Below are positions 43,915 through 56,297 of a stretch of DNA of 64,000 nt, in pieces. The notes under the pieces are model-generated. The model was not told the origin of the DNA. It made no database searches and saw only the letters and a list, made by a program, of their open reading frames with translations. Every line of letters begins with the position of its first letter. The stretch's first letter is position 1. Position numbers and translations under genes: made by a program. This DNA comes from Tupaia tana (Eukaryota > Chordata > Mammalia > Scandentia > Tupaiidae), in contig JAKSZU010000018.1 of assembly GCA_026018925.1 (NCBI GenBank), positions 7,658,920 through 7,722,919 on the forward strand. Reading direction: 5' to 3'.

Positions 43915-44035
43915 AGGCATGGGGTCTGGAGTTGGAAAAGTAGGACAAGTGCCTGACTTTCCACTTACTGACTTGACTTTTGGATTGAAGACTCTGACCC
44001 TCAGTGTCTTCTTCTGATACAGAGAATGAAACACA
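43915..44035 (+). repeat. Probable MIR
   Basis: CATGGGGTCTGGAGTTGGAA, CCTGACTTTCCACTTACTGA and ACCCTCAGTGTCTTCTTCTG follow the MIR order. Confidence 0.6.
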
Positions 44036-44317
44036 TCTGGAGAAAGAGCAATAGTGAAGGTTAAGAGACAAATTGGCCTAGAAATACAAATCTAGAAATG
44101 TAGATTATGAATGGCCATCTACATTCTTAGCACTCTTAAAATCTAAAAGAGCAAATAAATAAATAAGTAAATAAAATCTAAAGGAGCATGATTAAGTCCA
44201 GCAAGAGACATCTACAAGGTCGTCTCTGGGAGTTAATTGGAGATGCTGTGCTATGTCAAAAAGTCACAATGACAATTATCCTTGGGCATTTGTTAACTAG
44301 CCCAAAGGATTCAAGTA

Positions 44318-44510
44318 AGCTCTAGAAGCTGAAAAAGGTGAGGAAGTGAATTCTTCCCTGTAGCCTCCAGAAGGAACTCATTTTAGCCCAGTGAGACCCA
44401 TTTTGGACTTCTTAAGAATAATAAAATACTAAGTTTTAAGCCACCAAGCTTGTGTTGGTTTAACCCACTAAATTTGTGGCAACGTGTTATAGCAACATAA
44501 GAAATACAGA
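44318..44510 (+). mobile_element. MLT1-type LTR, 3' part
   Basis: CTCTAGAAGCTGAAAAAGGT, GCCTCCAGAAGGAACTCATT, TTTAGCCCAGTGAGACCCAT and TTTGTGGCAACGTGTTATAG are the 3' half of an MLT1D-like LTR. A small internal duplication is seen around TTTTAAGCCACCAAGCTTGT / GGTTTAACCCACTAAATTTG. Confidence 0.85.
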
Positions 44511-44514
44511 GGAG

Positions 44515-45740
44515 TTAGACCAATATTTTTTCATGACAAATAAACCTACCCAAACACTTCCATAAACATTCAACTAAGTAGGTGCCTCTGTGGAATATGG
44601 AGAAACATTTAGAGTTATAATGGACTATGAAGCCAGACTGTGAAGTCACAGTCACACGGCTACGATGTGAAGGTGCTCGAATGCAAAACCAGGCCTTTCT
44701 GGTGGTATCCACCCGCCTCCTTAAATATGGCTGGCCTAGAGACTCACTTAAGATTACATAGCTGGCTACCAGCGGAACTAGGATGAAATTGGTTTCTTAG
44801 TTTTATACATGTTTCCCCAAAAGCAAATAAAGAGGCCCAGGTGCAACCACAGACTTATCACAGGATGGGGCTACCCAACCTGGTCCTCCTGCCTTCTCTA
44901 CGTGGCTCATTTCTAAAAGCACCGGAGTGTGGTGCTCATTTGACATTCAGAGCTGGCCTGCCCACACACAGTCCTGTGTAAGTGATTAATTGGCATACGA
45001 TTGAGCTCAATATGAAATAATCACTAATGAAGTGGTTAATGTTTGCTGAATGTCTTAAGATTGCACTTTGATTCCTTGTCACCACTCCCCGTCTTGGCCA
45101 GAGTGCCTGATAGGGAAATGTCTTCTGGTGTAAACAAGAGCTAGGGTTACTCATGGTTCATAGCATACACCATAGAATATCATGTCCTCCCCAGCGCGGA
45201 GAGTAAGGTGCAGCACTTGTCAAAATCGTGTTTTAGGTGGAGGAAATGAAACTAAATGTAGATGGCTACCCATTGTTTGTGTAGAATTTCACTCAGTACT
45301 TCCAGGTGACTTAATTCCCACCATGTCAAGAGACTGATTTCTTTTTCTAAAACCTGGAAACAGAAGCACAAATGCAGTAGGAAATAGGACTAGAAGCAAC
45401 GTTGGAAGCTTAGACATAAGGGATTAGTGGGGGAAAAACAAAGTTGTCATTTATTCCCTTGGATAATCAAAAGGCACCTTCCGTCCTGCTTCCACTTGCA
45501 AACAGATGCCTTCAAATCCTATATTGTTCAGTACTTCCCAGGTTGGTTGTTCTGCCACACAGATACCCTGTGGTGCTGCCTGCCCCCATCTGTTCATGTG
45601 GTGCTGGGGGAGACATGGAGGGTTGCTGGAAACTGTATTAGTACAAGATTCAAAGACTTGGATTATAGCTATGCTATTACTTTGTTTCTACTTTAAATCA
45701 CATTCACTCTTTTCTAATTACAAGTAGAAATTCAATGTAA
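44515..45740. other. Unique sequence with a possible regulatory block at 44930-45150
   Basis: No gene seen. The part at 44930-45150 is repeat-free and rich in homeobox-like strings (AAGTGATTAATTGGCATACG, AAATAATCACTAATGAAGTG, GTTAATGTTTGCTGAATG), so it may be a conserved noncoding element. This is inference only. Confidence 0.3.
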
Positions 45741-45755
45741 AAACATAGACAAACA

Positions 45756-46015
45756 GGGACCAGTAGATGACATAATGGTTACGTTGCTGGACTCCCATGT
45801 AGTTGGCTGTGGTTCGAGTCTCGGACCTGGTGACTTAAAACTCACACTGGGCACGTGTGTGTGCATGCCCCAAAATCCCAAGAAGTGAAGGGGGAGAAGG
45901 GATTGTGGCATGGCCATCCCTCCTGGGGGTGATTTCTTGCTTCTTGTCTCTCTGTCTCTCCCTGTCTCTCCGGCAAGCACATGCACCCCATGGCAAAAAT
46001 TTCTCTTAAAAAAAA
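45756..46015 (+). mobile_element. tRNA-derived SINE, long form
   Basis: Head GGGACCAGTAGATGACATAA, complete body, A9 tail. Flanking AAAACATAGACAAACA and AAAATAGATGAACA are a degraded target duplication. Confidence 0.88.
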
Positions 46016-46460
46016 AATAGATGAACATAAATGAGACAAAAAAAGCATATGAGAATGATGCTACCTAGTGTTGTACCCTGGTCTTGTCCAGTCTTTTTTT
46101 TTTTTTTCCTTATTTATTTATTTATTTTCCTGAATCTTTAAAATCGCTTTTTCTTTTCTTTTCTGTTTATTTGCTTGGTAAATTTCTTTGTTGAAGTAGA
46201 ACAAATTTACTCTGCATTTCCCCCTCTTTTTTCTTAGCATATGTACTTAATATATTAATCTACTTAATTCATATAAACATATTCTTTCTGGTTCATTAAT
46301 CGTTGATAGGTGAAACTGATTTACTTTTATTTTTTATTTCTGTTTTTAAATTGACACATAATTGTTTTCATTTATGGAGTAAAATTTTCCTGTTTAGCCT
46401 TGGGCAAATCAGTTCCTCTCTCAGATGTCCTTACCCATGAAGGCTGCAAAGTTGAGGGAA
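46016..46460. other. AT-rich unique noncoding sequence
   Basis: T-rich run at 46095-46108 followed by (TTTA)n could be the tail of a lost short-form SINE, but no head is visible. Otherwise nothing recognised. Confidence 0.4.
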
Positions 46461-46467
46461 ATAATGT

Positions 46468-46635
46468 CAGTTCTGAAGTCAGGGAAACCCAGGCTCAAAT
46501 TCTGTTTCAGTCATGTATTAATTGTGGCCTTCAGCACGTCACTTAACCTCCCTCACCCTCAAGTACTTCATCAGGGAAATGAAGATAATAATATGCAGCT
46601 TGTAGGGCTCTTTAAGAACTGTAAATAATAAATAA
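46468..46635 (+). repeat. MIR SINE
   Basis: GGGAAACCCAGGCTCAAATT, GCACGTCACTTAACCTCCCT and CATCAGGGAAATGAAGATAA match MIR in order. Confidence 0.85.
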
Positions 46636-49060
46636 CACACACTCAGAAAGCAAGCTGGCATGTAGCAGTTTCCAAAAGGAGATAGTTCTACAATGTTTGA
46701 CCAAGTAATCTCCAGATTTCCTCCTGGTCTATAATTTTAATTTTCAAAACCTTTGACTTCTACTTACAGGGGCCTTATTACTTGCAGTCACTATGCCAAA
46801 GATTAGACTTGTATTATCAGATGAAATCTTTATCCTAATTTCAGGAGGTAGGTGCTACCAAAATCCTTGTAAAGAAGCACACCTGAACACAGAGTAGAAA
46901 AACAAGCTGCTCCTGTACCCCCCACCTCCAACGAACTGAGTCAAGACTTGAATCTTAGTATTCTGACTCCAGAATACAGTTAATAACAACTCACTGTGTA
47001 TCTCAGAGTACCTACCAAAGAAGATTTTGACCATTCCCAGCACAAAGCAGTGACCAATGTTTGAGATGACGGTATCTAATTATAGCGATATATCATCACA
47101 CATTGTATTCATGCACTGGCAGGTCACACTATTCCCACAAATATGTATAACTACTATATGTTAATAAAACGGTAGTAAAGTACCTTAAAATAAAGAGTAC
47201 TCCAACATTACCACTCTTCAGTTAAGCCATGGTTAATAATATGTGTCCACATTTATTATCACTTTTGCAGAAAAAAAAATGACATAGAGTCCTGCTTCTG
47301 CCTTTAGTACAAGTAGAGAAGTTGGTGGCATCTGAATCAATGTGGGCCCCTTACTGGTGTGGGGACATAAAACTCAGTACAACCCATACCAGTACTTTTA
47401 ACCAAAACTTGTAACTGAGCAGGACTGTCAGAGCTGCGAGGCAGGGGAGAGTCAGATGTGTGATTGACATTCCAATGAGTGGAAAATGAGCTGCTCAAAG
47501 CAGGTAAAAATCTGCTTCTCTGAGAGCCAGTCAGGAACATCCAGATATTTGGGGTACTGGCCCAGTATTTGTGCCATTCCTCCATGCTGTAGTTAAGAAA
47601 ACTGGTTGAGAAAGACATGACTGAGTTCTCTCGCTATCTCCCAATCATTTCTCAGAACATTTGCATTTAACTGAGCTATAATCTGCCACATAGATTGCTG
47701 ATGACAAGAGCACAAGAAAGAAGATGAGGTCCTTGTACTTAAGAAAAGTTCTGATTTGTAACATTTGTTAAATTCCATGGTTTGAATACTCCTGCCAAAG
47801 CCAATTTCAAGCTACAGGTTCTGAACACAGAATTGAGAAGAGATGCGTAGCTGAATGAGTAGGTGCTGCCTCCTGCTCCACACCAGTTCTGGGCCTGGCT
47901 TTGTAAACACGCTCTACACTGGGCGTTGTGACCCTCCTTTCCCTCGTGAATGTCTACTCAACCTTCAGACCTTCACACAATTGTCACTTCCTCAGAAGCT
48001 TCAACTACATCCTTGTCCCAGATGGGAAGCCTTCTGGGAGTTCGGGGAAGGGGGGGGGGCTTTCCAGTCTCTCCATTACTTCATGAGCTATAAGAAAGCA
48101 CCTACAGGGAAGAATATTGGCTAGAACTACCCATAAGAACTCATGAACAGGTTCTGGAGATCAGTGTGATGTGCACACAACTTCAAGGCACCCCTTTGAG
48201 ATGGAACCTTCCTGTCCAAATAACTGCTGGAGAAGGTCCTAGGTCCCAAGGAAACTTTTGTGTTACATTAAACCCAATCTTTCCTTAAGACAACTAAAAA
48301 GAGTTAGACCAGCTGATGTAATTCATAAATGCTGAATCTCCTACTGTATGTGGTTATTATTGAATGTGGAAATTATAATGCTCTTATTTTAAGTATTTTA
48401 AGGTTCTGATTTCTACCAAAATTTTAGGTGTTGCTTTATCTGAAGGCTTTGGAAATATTGTAACAGCATCCTTGTCTGCTTTCTAGAGGTTGTTGAGATG
48501 ATTTGGATAAATTAGAAATGACTAACCCCTTAGCCTTGAACAAAATCAGGACAAAGTTAAGTGTTTGAATTTTAAAGTTCACCTACTATTCCCCTACTGG
48601 TCTTCCTCATCTCTGCATCTCCCTCCTAATTACCACTCCTGACCAGCTGGGAGTCACCCTGTTAGAAATCAGCTCTTCCTGGGTTATTTCTGGTCTTACC
48701 CAAAATAGGAAGAATCCCAGGTCTCCTGAGATTCTCATCTCCAGAGCTTTCCTATCCAAATCTGCAGCCCTGAGACATAGGAGCATTTGTAAGACTTGAT
48801 GCAGAATGATGGAACTTTTGCCTGCTGATCGAGCAAAAGGGAGCCACCGACTCTTCAGAGGGTCACATATTACCGCTAGTCACCATTGCTAGGGAAACCA
48901 GTTTCTCTCCATCTGTCCTAACACCAAAGAGCTTTCTGGTGCCTCTACTTGAGTCTACATGACCTTTATCCGATGGCTTACTGGCACAGTGAAGGGATGT
49001 GTGTGATGAATGGCCATTGTTGTCTTCCTCTTTATCTTCATTCTCATGGTCACAGAGATC
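46636..49060. other. Mostly unique noncoding sequence
   Basis: No gene. A degraded reversed MIR may lie at 46790-46990 (GACTTGAATCTTAGTATTCT). A G-rich run (GGGGAAGGGGGGGGGG) sits near 48045-48059. Frames up to 98 codons show no domain. Confidence 0.4.
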
Positions 49061-49064
49061 CCAC

Positions 49065-49260
49065 AATGAGCCAGGTATCGTACTAAACATTAGCCATGCA
49101 AGAAATCCTCTAATCTTCACAAGGACCCTACATGTTCATCATTCCCACTTTGTAATCAAGGGCACCAACAGACAGGGTCGGAAAACTACCTGAGATGGCA
49201 CAGAAAGTACAGAAATCATGTGGCAGAATCACGTCTTAAACCCACATCTGATGATAAGTC
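49065..49260 (-). repeat. MIR SINE (antisense)
   Basis: TCTAATCTTCACAAGGACCC, CCCACTTTGTAATCAAGGGC and CAGAATCACGTCTTAAACCC follow a reversed MIR. Confidence 0.7.
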
Positions 49261-49359
49261 CAGAAATTACTAACATCCCATCTAATGGAAATTGATGGAA
49301 TAATGCAATTTCACTTAGGAAAGAATTATTTTCTGATAAGCAAATCACATAGTTTATAT

Positions 49360-49538
49360 GAGGGGATTTCACAAAACCTCAATGAAAAATGAAGATGAAA
49401 TTAAAAGTTTACTTTGATAAAAAAAAAAAAGACTCAAACCAAACCAAAACAAACAAAAAAACCAAAAACCAAAAACAATTGAAATCCATGCATAGCTTTT
49501 TCCACAATACTTTTTCGTGAACTTTTTGAAGACCTCTT
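49360..49538 (-). mobile_element. Mariner-like palindromic MITE, copy C
   Basis: Left end GAGGGGATTTCACAAAACCT, right end CGTGAACTTTTTGAAGACCT, internal TTGAAATCCATGCATAGCTT. Flanked on both sides by TATAT, compatible with TA target preference. An A12 run and an AACCAAAAACC-type simple repeat have expanded in the middle. Confidence 0.75.
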
Positions 49539-49544
49539 ATATTT

Positions 49545-51445
49545 CTTTGCTGCCGTTGACAAAGCTATTCTTAAGAAACCTTGCTAAATGTCTTCTTGCT
49601 CTTGCAGATAGACAGAAGCCTGAGCACACTGGACATGACTAGAGGTTTCTTTAGGGTCAACGACAGATGTGGTATTTAACCCAGGGCCACTTTCCTTGCC
49701 ACCCCCCTATAAAGACATAATTGGCTCCTTCTCCCATTTCTCTGTAAAGAGCCACGCTGGGCAATAGGTCATATGTAAACAGTGAAAAAATGTTTTTAAT
49801 AACTTTATTCCCATTGCACATATACATGCCTCAGATCCAACAACAGGAAATATTTGGCTCTTTCATGACTAATTTCAGCAATTTTTACTTTTCTACACAT
49901 GATTGCATTGTCTCCAAGGCCTTCTGTTTTTTCTCACCGTGCAACGGCTGGTCACCTGCCCCTGGTGCAGGGCAGAGGCCATGGAGGTGGAATTTCCTAA
50001 ACAGTTTGAGTGACAGATTCTGCCTCAAGGCTACCTTTGTTGTGTGCCCTGGATAAACAGTGCCCGAGGTGCTGAGTGGATTCTGCTTTTAGCATCCTTT
50101 GGTACAAGCAGTTTCATTGTGAGTGAGGGCAGCAGGGCTTGTTGGGACCTTCTGGGGACCGGAGGAGAAGGAGAAGGAAGCATCTCAAGATTTGGCTCAG
50201 TGAGAGGTTGGATGGCTTTAAAACTGACCTGACAAAGTTCAGACAAGAAGACAGAATACTCTGTCCAAATGTCAGGGGAAGCCTAGCGTAACTCTGGCTT
50301 GGGAAGCTGAACCTGGAATATTATAGGTGAATTCCCAAGGAAGGTTGAGTGTACATCTACACCAGGAGGCTCGGACTATATCAAAAAGGAGATAGATCAT
50401 GTGCGGGGAGGGAAAATCTGGCAAGCATTTGTGTTGTGCCATACTTGTACATATTTTAGTTTAATGTGCGACTGTAGCATCTAATGGATCTGGGTCCTGT
50501 TTCTGGACCCTCCTGAGCCTGTCATTTCAGCCAGGACATGGGAGTAAAATGATTGGTTTGGTTGCATCACCTGCTCAGTTCTTTCTTTTGTAGGGAATGG
50601 TTGCTCAATCCACTCCCGTCAACTTCATACAATGGGTTCCCTGTGGGAAGGAAGAGTCCAGTTTCCAGATCCAGATGGGTATGGAGCCCAACACAGTGGG
50701 TGCCCAGCCCATGGCTGACTTCTCAGTCCTCTCTGATATTGGTGCCTGATGTTTATCTCTGCTCTGAGGGCAGAATGGGCCACTTGGGGGAGGGGCATCA
50801 GAAACTCGACCTTCAATGATCTGGGAAGTGTGAGATGAACCACAACAGAGTGTTTAATCTAATTAAAGATGAATTTCCTACTTCTTAAGAGAGCACTCAA
50901 AGGTGATTCCTTTCCTCAGATTGAATGGGCCGCTGACATAGATCATGAACTCACCTGCAGGCATGAATAAAGCAAAAACAAGGTGCAGAAGGAAAGGAGG
51001 ATCCTGGTGCCAGGGAGAATCAGGGTGCCGTTCTTACTATCCTGGTGTATTGACAGGGAGGAGAGGCATGGTCTATCTTATGCCAGCCTTCTGGCAGCCG
51101 CCATGGAGGGCTGGCTCACTGGAGCTGGTGGGGAGGACAGTTATCCCCACAACCTACAACCCAGGGAGGGAGGTAAACTGAGGGCCAGATGCTGCATGCT
51201 GAACCTGGCACTGTTTGTGTGGAGTGTGAAGGAGAAGTCTACTGAAAGCAGGGAGATTGGAATGGTTCACAAGAGGAGTGCCATGTTCTGAATAAGGCAG
51301 TGAGAACCAGGACAGGTGGGTAGAACATCTGTTGAACACCAAGTTTAATAAAAGAGGGATATGCTAGCTTCAGTTCACTGTTTCATCCAAGGACCTACCA
51401 AGGGCCAGCTAGTCTGTCTGTCTGTTTATATATATACATACATGT
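49545..51445. other. Unique noncoding sequence
   Basis: Overlapping frames up to 102 codons lie in GC-richer sequence with no recognised domain. No confident repeats. Confidence 0.4.
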
Positions 51446-51449
51446 GTAC

Positions 51450-51468
51450 ACACACACACACACACACA
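51450..51468. repeat. (CA)n microsatellite
   Basis: About nine CA units directly upstream of MITE copy D. Confidence 0.9.
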
Positions 51469-51476
51469 ATACATGC

Positions 51477-51591
51477 GAGGGGACTTCATACAATTCATGG
51501 AAAATGGAATTCAAATATGAGTTTATTTTCATGCAAAAACTTTTGAAATCCATGCATAGTTTTTTTTCATAAACTTTTTGAAGACTCCCTC
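51477..51591 (-). mobile_element. Mariner-like palindromic MITE, copy D
   Basis: Left end GAGGGGACTTCATACAATTC, right end AAACTTTTTGAAGACTCCCT, internal ATTTTCATGCAAAAACTTTT and TTGAAATCCATGCATAGTTT. Slightly shorter than copies A and C by an internal deletion near the right arm. Confidence 0.78.
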
Positions 51592-51791
51592 CTGTGTGCG
51601 TGTGTACATGTGTATCTACTAAATGACACAAGTGTTCCTGTGGTCTTAAAAAATAGGGTTGAAGGAATTGGTGAATGGGACATGTAACAAATAAATATTC
51701 TCTGCCTGATTTAGAGAATGTAGGGAGGAACTTTCTATGAAGTTAGTCTCAACTGGTCATCTTTTAATACGCTCTAAAGATGGGAATGCTG

Positions 51792-51792
<1 letters not shown>

Positions 51793-51825
<33 letters not shown>
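51793..51825. repeat. (TG)n microsatellite
   Basis: About 16 TG units followed by a degenerate CACATGTGTGTACATGTGTG stretch. Confidence 0.95.
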
Positions 51826-51826
<1 letters not shown>

Positions 51827-52700
51827 ACGCACATGTGTGTACATGTGTGCTGGAGATGAGGTTGGAGGATGGCAGCCCCTCACTCATCGTTTCTATCACT
51901 AGCTCTGTGCTTGCTGGCCTTTGGCTTTTGAGGTGCCTGTCCCCGGGCCCCTCCACGCCCTGCACCTCTGGGCTAATTCTCAGTTACTTAGGTTTCCAGT
52001 CCTGGCGTACCCCATGGGCCTATGCAGAGCCGTCCTTCCCCACTCTGGGACTTTTAAATGTTGCCTCATTTTTATACTCCCAGCATTTGCCAGCAAATTC
52101 ATTTGGACTCATTTTTAATAAGCTCTTGGGCACTTGGCTCATCCTTAAATATTTTACTTGATTTGTGTTTGAGAGGGCGAAAAAAATCACAAACACACAC
52201 AAAATGATGGGCCTATATAAAATGACAAATATTTATGGGAATTTTCAAAATGCACCCAATACTTTTAAAGGCCTCTGAGAAAATATTAAATGAAAAACTG
52301 TCTGTGCATTGAACAACCTGTGAAATCAAACACTTTTGGTACTCGAACTACACTTCCTCATTGGTATGTATGGGTTTAGACCACTTGGCCTCAGCGGACT
52401 TTATAAACAGAGAGAAAGTGGTAATGAAACATCGTTTACATATTAACAATTCTTCCTTGTGGGACAACTGGAAAAAAAAACTGAAAATACTCTCACACAC
52501 CACATTCTTTCTTTACTCTTTCTTTCTCAGTATGAATTCCCTTCTACAGTTCAATAGACCTGGAGAAATTGATCTACAAAGAGATTTTTAAATCTATAAT
52601 TTTACCACAGCTGGGAGAATATGAATAGCATAATTGACTAAACACAGTTCTCATCTCTAAGGCTCACCAGGGATACGTCAATATTTCCTGAAAAGAAAGA
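51826..52700. other. Unique noncoding sequence
   Basis: A 120-codon frame starting in the TG repeat has no recognised domain. No confident repeat. Confidence 0.4.
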
Positions 52701-52704
52701 AAGC

Positions 52705-52890
52705 AACATTTTTTGAGCACCTACTATGTACTATATATTGAGCTTAGTGCTCTCCTGATCCATCCTCACTTCATCTTCATGATGATGCTGTAGCGACCGT
52801 ATTATCTCTGTCTCATAGATTAGAGAAGAGCCATTGGGAGATCTGAGCATCTTGCTCAGGCTTATTCAAAAGGTAGGAGAGGCAGAATAC
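52705..52890 (-). repeat. MIR SINE (antisense)
   Basis: TTTGAGCACCTACTATGTAC, CTTCATCTTCATGATGATGC and CTCATAGATTAGAGAAGAGC follow a reversed MIR. Confidence 0.7.
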
Positions 52891-53014
52891 AGCAATTCAA
52901 AATGATGTGTGCTGCTTGCTTTTGATTCAAGTAGTGGCTGTGGTCTCAGTAAGGGCACTGACAGGTTAGCATCAACTTCATGACTGGTCCCTGGCTTTGT
53001 CAGTTTCCGTGAGC

Positions 53015-53255
53015 CTGACGTTGTGAATAGGAGTTTGGGCTCTGGACTCAGGTGACATCAGTTTGAGTCTTGTCTCTGCTACCAGTTCTATGATCTCAGG
53101 CAAGTAATTTAATTTCCGGGTCTCAGTTTACTAAAATGGAAGGTAGATTTTGTTATAGTATTTGCATGCCCAGAGAGTTGTTTTAAGAATTATAGTAGAT
53201 GTTATTTAGGAAAAAAATACTTTCACTATAGTAGATATTCAACAAATATCAAGCA
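53015..53255 (+). repeat. MIR SINE, nearly full length
   Basis: GGAGTTTGGGCTCTGGACTC, TTTGAGTCTTGTCTCTGCTA, GATCTCAGGCAAGTAATTTA and TAGATATTCAACAAATATCA keep the complete MIR order from tRNA-like head to L2-like tail. Confidence 0.88.
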
Positions 53256-53516
53256 TTTATTTTTCCTGAGTGAGTTACTTCCCAAACCTCTACATTTCAA
53301 CTTTAAATTGAGGGATTATAGTGGGAATTACTTTACAACACTTATGGTACTTGAACGATTAAATGAAATAATAACATGTATTTTCTCTCTCCCTCTTTTT
53401 CTACTTATCTGTTCATATTTATGAATTGCATATGCTTATCATTTTGGAGGCCTTAAATGGTCTGCACCCAGCGCTCTATCTACTTTGACCTGGTGCTTTT
53501 TGACTGGTTAGGGCAT

Positions 53517-54165
53517 GTGTTAGTGTCTTAGGGCTTCTGTAACAAATTACCACAAATTAAATGGTATAACATACACACGTTACTCTCTTCTGATCTGAAG
53601 TTTGGGTATTTGAAATCTGCCTCACTGGGCTGAAATGGAGGTGTCGGCAACGTCAAGCTTCTCTTGGAGGCTCCAAGATGGGATCTATTTCTCGCATCTT
53701 TCTAGCTTCTGGCCATTGTTCCTTAACTCATGGCCATGTCACTCCCAACCGCCTCCGGGTAGCATTGCCTTCTCCTCTCTGTTCAAATCTCTGCCTTCTT
53801 GTTATGAGGATCCTTGTGATCACATTAAGCTAACCCCAAAAAATCCAATATAATCTCCCAGTCTTGGGGTTCTTAATCACGTAGGCAAGTCTCTTTTGTT
53901 GTGTAAGGTATTGGCATTTCTTGTTCTGTAGACATCTCACGTCAATCTCCACCTCTCACCATGTTGCCCGCTTCTCTGTATCTCTGGCTATCCATTTCTG
54001 TTTCTTGTAAGGACACCCTTATTGGGTTTGTAGTTCATCCAGTATGATCTCATCTTAATCCTTACATTTATTATACCTACAAAGACCTGCTTTTCAAATA
54101 ATGTTTCATTCTGGGATTTTGGATGAGCATAAACTTTTTGAAGGACACTATTTAACCTCTTACAG
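53517..54165 (-). mobile_element. MLT1-type LTR sequence, antisense, composite
   Basis: First part (53517-53860): GGGCTTCTGTAACAAATTAC, GAGGTGTCGGCAACGTCAAG, GGATCCTTGTGATCACATTA. Second part (to 54165): GTTTCTTGTAAGGACACCCT, ATCCAGTATGATCTCATCTT and GGACACTATTTAACCTCTTA. Both match reversed MLT1 LTRs; the overlap in content suggests two LTRs side by side. Confidence 0.75.
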
Positions 54166-54203
54166 ATGGATATTACAATATTTATGGTATTAAGAAAACA
54201 CTT

Positions 54204-54460
54204 AGGTCTGGCCCTGTAGTGTAGTGGTTAAGTGCTGAACATTGAAAGCGGATCCCACATGGCTGACTGAGGTTGGAATCCCTCTCCCAGTAGGTTGCAA
54301 AATATGCGAGGCATGTGTGTATGTGCTTGCCCCAGATCCTGATGGGTTGGCTAAATGGAGGAAAAAGGATTAAAGTGTGACTACTTCCCTTTGAAAGGTG
54401 CTTTTTTTCTCTCTCTTTGGTGAATACATGTGTCTATTGGCAATTAAAAACAAACACACA
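54204..54460 (+). mobile_element. tRNA-derived SINE, long form, old copy
   Basis: Starts GGTCTGGCCCTGTAGTGTAG, body CAGATCCTGATGGGTTGGCT and TTAAAGTGTGACTACTTCCC, tail AATTAAAAACAAACACAC. It is among the most diverged long copies. Confidence 0.7.
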
Positions 54461-55040
54461 GTATGTAAGTACAATACTATCAATATTTGATGCTTGATTT
54501 TACCTTTTGTACTTTGAAATAAAAATATTGTTCTTCTTTAATAGATTGAAGAGGATCAATTTATTAATAGACTTCCTATTATTAAATAATACTTTTATGA
54601 TGGTATTGAGCTCGCCTTCGAGTGTAGTATTATTTAAATACATGGCTGGATTCAATTGATAATATATTATTTAGAATTTTTACATCTATATTCTTAAATG
54701 AAATTGAATTTTAGTTTGTCCTTTGGAGTTACAGAGCTGTATTAACTTCTTACAGGAGGATTGTCTACACTTTTTATATGTTCTGGATCAGGCTGTATAG
54801 TGTAAAAATTAGTTAATCCTTGAAGATACTTCCCTATTAATCTTCTAGATCCAAGACCATTTTACCTAAGTGATTGTATGATACTCTTTTTTCAATCTAT
54901 TCAAATAAATAGTTATTGATCTAGGTAGATAAATCAATTTTAATAGCCTCCTAAAAATGTTTCAGCATTTCACTGTGAATTTTCAAATTAATTAATAGAG
55001 TTTCATATATATAGTTTTCTATTTTAAACGCTCTGCCTTT

Positions 55041-55206
55041 GGGGCCAGCAGGTGGCATAGTGGTTGGGGGCACTAACTCCCATGTGCCCAGCTGCAGTTC
55101 GAGTCCCAGATGTGGCGGCTGTCTTTCTCTCTCTCTCTCTCTCTCACTCTGCTCCTCTCTGGTGAAATTAAAATAAAGGAATAAATAAAAATAAAAATAA
55201 ATAAAA
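55041..55206 (+). mobile_element. tRNA-derived SINE, short form
   Basis: Head GGGGCCAGCAGGTGGCATAG with B-box-like AGTTCGAGTCCC passes directly into (TC)n and then AAATTAAAATAAAGG and an AAATA-repeat tail. Same architecture as 3396 and 32431. Confidence 0.88.
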
Positions 55207-55226
55207 TGTTAAGTGAAATAATTCTT

Positions 55227-55488
55227 CTTTTATTTTTTTTTTCTGAGAGGTTTTTGCTATAGGGTGCATGTACTTGCCAGAAAGACAGAGAGAGACAGAG
55301 ACAAAAAGCAAGAAATCACTCCCCAGGGGGAATGGCCATGCCACAATCCCTTCTCCCCCATCCTCTTGGGATTGTGGGCACATACGCACATGTGCCCGGC
55401 AAGAGTTTAAGCCTTTGGACCTGGACTCTAATTGCAGTCAATTACATGGGAGTCCAGCGACATAGTCATTATGCTAACTGCTAGTCCC
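55227..55488 (-). mobile_element. tRNA-derived SINE, long form
   Basis: Perfect 14-bp target-site duplication GTGAAATAATTCTT (55213-55226 and 55489-55502). Complete but with several CpG to TpG changes. Confidence 0.95.
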
Positions 55489-55650
55489 GTGAAATAATTC
55501 TTAAAAAAAAAAAAGAAACAACTCTGCCCTGCTTCTTGTATATTTGCTGTGATTCTATGTTTTCTGTTTTCTATTTTCTCCATTTTGGGGGAATTACTTG
55601 ACTTCCCAAAGTTTATTTTCTGCCCTGCCACATAAAAAAATCAAGTCTTA

Positions 55651-55911
55651 GGGAACCAGCAGTTAGCGTAATGGCTATGTCGCTGGACTCCCACGTGGTC
55701 GACCACGGTTCATGTTCCGGACCCGGTGGCTTAAAACTCACGCTGGGCGCGTGTGCGTGCATGCCCAAGATCCTGAGAGGAGAATGGAGGAGAGGGGATT
55801 GCGGCATGACCATCCCCCCTGGGGGGTGATTTCTCGCTTTCTGTCTCTCTGTCTCTCTCTGTCTGTCTGGCGAGCACACGCGCCCTATAGCGAAAACCTC
55901 TCAAAAAAAAA
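55651..55911 (+). mobile_element. tRNA-derived SINE, long form, young copy
   Basis: Target-site duplication AAAAAAATCAAGTCTTA (55634-55650 and 55912-55928). Near-consensus head and body. Confidence 0.95.
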
Positions 55912-56049
55912 AAAAAAATCAAGTCTTAGACATTTTGATTAGTTGTGTGTTTTATTTGTTTCTCAATGTACTAAGTTATTACTTGTTATATTCTTTTCTC
56001 TACTATAATTTCATAGGCTTTTTCTTTTTTGTTTTAAAAGTACTTTATT

Positions 56050-56297
56050 GGGACTAGCAGTTGGCATAAGGGCTATGTCGCTGGACTCCATGTAGTCGAT
56101 TGTGGTTTGAGTCCTGGACATGGTGGCTTAAACTCATGCCAGGCACGTGTTTTTCCAAGATCCTGAGAGGAGAACGGAGGAGAAGGGATTGCAGCATGGC
56201 CATTCCCCCTGGGGGGTGATTTCTCACTTTCTGTCTCTCTGTCTCTCTCTTTCTAGAGAGTGCATGCGCCCTATAGCAAAAACCTCTCCAAAATAAT
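56050..56297 (+). mobile_element. tRNA-derived SINE, long form
   Basis: Target-site duplication GTACTTTATT (56040-56049 and 56298-56307). Head GGGACTAGCAGTTGGCATAA, body with a small deletion at GGCACGTGTTTTTCCAAGAT. Confidence 0.92.

Larger units (their letters stand above)
54470..56040 (-). mobile_element. Old LINE-1 ORF2 antisense, split by SINEs
   Basis: ATTTTTACATCTATATTCTT, TATGTTCTGGATCAGGCTGT, AAAAATTAGTTAATCCTTGA and TTTTCAATCTATTCAAAT are typical of reversed L1 ORF2. The element is AT-rich, fully decayed and interrupted by SINEs at 55041, 55227 and 55651. Confidence 0.55.
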
